Source: Pseudoxanthomonas composti (GTDB taxonomy: Bacteria > Pseudomonadota > Gammaproteobacteria > Xanthomonadales > Xanthomonadaceae). Taken from it: a stretch of DNA of 64,000 nucleotides. Positions 63,687-64,000 of the stretch are shown here, piece by piece (position 1 is the first letter of the stretch; every line of letters starts with the position of its first letter). A program made the translations under genes and the position numbers. The stretch spans positions 186,001 to 250,000 of the forward strand of contig NZ_SAWZ01000006.1 of the NCBI RefSeq assembly GCF_004122095.1, given 5' to 3'. The notes under the pieces were generated by a model. It worked only from the letters and a program-made list of their open reading frames with translations. It had not been told where the DNA came from and did no database searches.

Positions 63687-64000
63687 ATGTATTCCCGAAG
63701 CAGCGAACCCGTCCAGTTCGAACGCGACTGCGACGCCATCATGGTCCCCTCCGGGGAATCGGTGACCTTGCCCGCCGGCACCTACGGCTACATCACCCAG
63801 GCCCTGGGCGGCAGCTACACGGTGTTCGTGGAAGGCAACCTGATGCGCATCGCCGGCAAGGACGCCGACGCCATCGGCAAGGAGCCGGTCGAGCCCTTGA
63901 GCCTGCCGGCCGACGCGGGCGACGAACAGGTCGAACGCATGATGTGGGACCAGCTGCGGACCTGCTTCGATCCGGAAATTCCGTTCAACATCGTCGATCT
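63687..64000 (+). CDS. sufT: Fe-S cluster assembly protein SufT, N-terminal part
   Basis: The first 104 residues are present; the gene runs off the right edge. The start YSRSSEPVQFERDCDAIMVP, then GTYGYITQALGGSYTVFVEG, and the beginning of the DUF59/MIP18 domain (DQLRTCFDPEIPFNIVDL) identify SufT. It assists maturation of Fe-S proteins. TAGAAT at 63639-63644 is a candidate -10. Confidence 0.88.
   Translation, partial: MYSRSSEPVQFERDCDAIMVPSGESVTLPAGTYGYITQALGGSYTVFVEGNLMRIAGKDADAIGKEPVEPLSLPADAGDEQVERMMWDQLRTCFDPEIPFNIVD

Overview
The window is high-GC, gene-dense gammaproteobacterial chromosome. Gene content and order point to the Xanthomonadaceae: the lptD-surA-pdxA-rsmA-apaG-apaH string, an ahpC/ahpF/oxyR cluster, a ColRS-like two-component pair, tandem DUF1631 proteins, and inverted REP elements built on GTGGGAGCGGCTTCAGCC. 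A genus such as Pseudoxanthomonas, Stenotrophomonas, Luteimonas or Xanthomonas cannot be settled from this sequence alone. I see no phage, insertion sequence, tRNA, rRNA or CRISPR array.

Layout. Positions 1-5.5 kb: truncated rsmE, then nudE-cysQ-mazG-ynfA, a DUF486 membrane protein and the ColR/ColS pair. 5.7-13.9 kb: VOC protein, SGNH lipoprotein, diacylglycerol kinase, TerC, a LemA-TPM-TPM cluster, then lgt-thyA-folA and a small phosphatase-like protein. 14-20.9 kb (minus strand): the outer-membrane biogenesis / ribosome maturation string lptD-surA-pdxA-rsmA-apaG-apaH. 21-32 kb: HDAC-like / cobalamin adenosyltransferase / membrane protein operon, two ubiquinone hydroxylases, a gene of unknown function, a Tat-exported oxidoreductase, rlmM, a deaminase, a Cys-rich lipoprotein and glnS. 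32-35 kb: DUF2007, msrA, an exported metallo-beta-lactamase fold protein and a DJ-1/PfpI gene broken by a nonsense codon.

35.2-45.6 kb is a chemotaxis operon preceded by a sequence with an exact sigma-28 -10 element. Its order is STAS protein, CheA, two MCPs (one with 90-residue poly-HAMP-like repeats and no sensor domain), CheW, a REC-EAL phosphodiesterase, CheR and CheB. No CheY is encoded, and both MCPs end in HFETF, which resembles the CheR/CheB tether. 45.9-50.8 kb is the peroxide-stress locus: ahpC (with a 37-bp OxyR motif abutting its -35), ahpF with a strong terminator, and oxyR coupled to transaldolase. 50.8-64 kb: lipoprotein esterase, prmC, proline iminopeptidase, a four-gene overlapping operon (nitroreductase, 5'-3' exonuclease, Nudix, N-formylglutamate amidohydrolase), two DUF1631 proteins, an ECF sigma / membrane protein / DUF3106 operon, and the start of sufT.

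The most distinctive non-coding signal is a set of five heptamer-rich inverted arrays (GAACGAG and GAGTGAG types). Four lie between convergent genes, and several of them supply the last codons and stop of the adjacent gene. The sequence has not been searched against any database. All family assignments come from recognised motifs and gene order.
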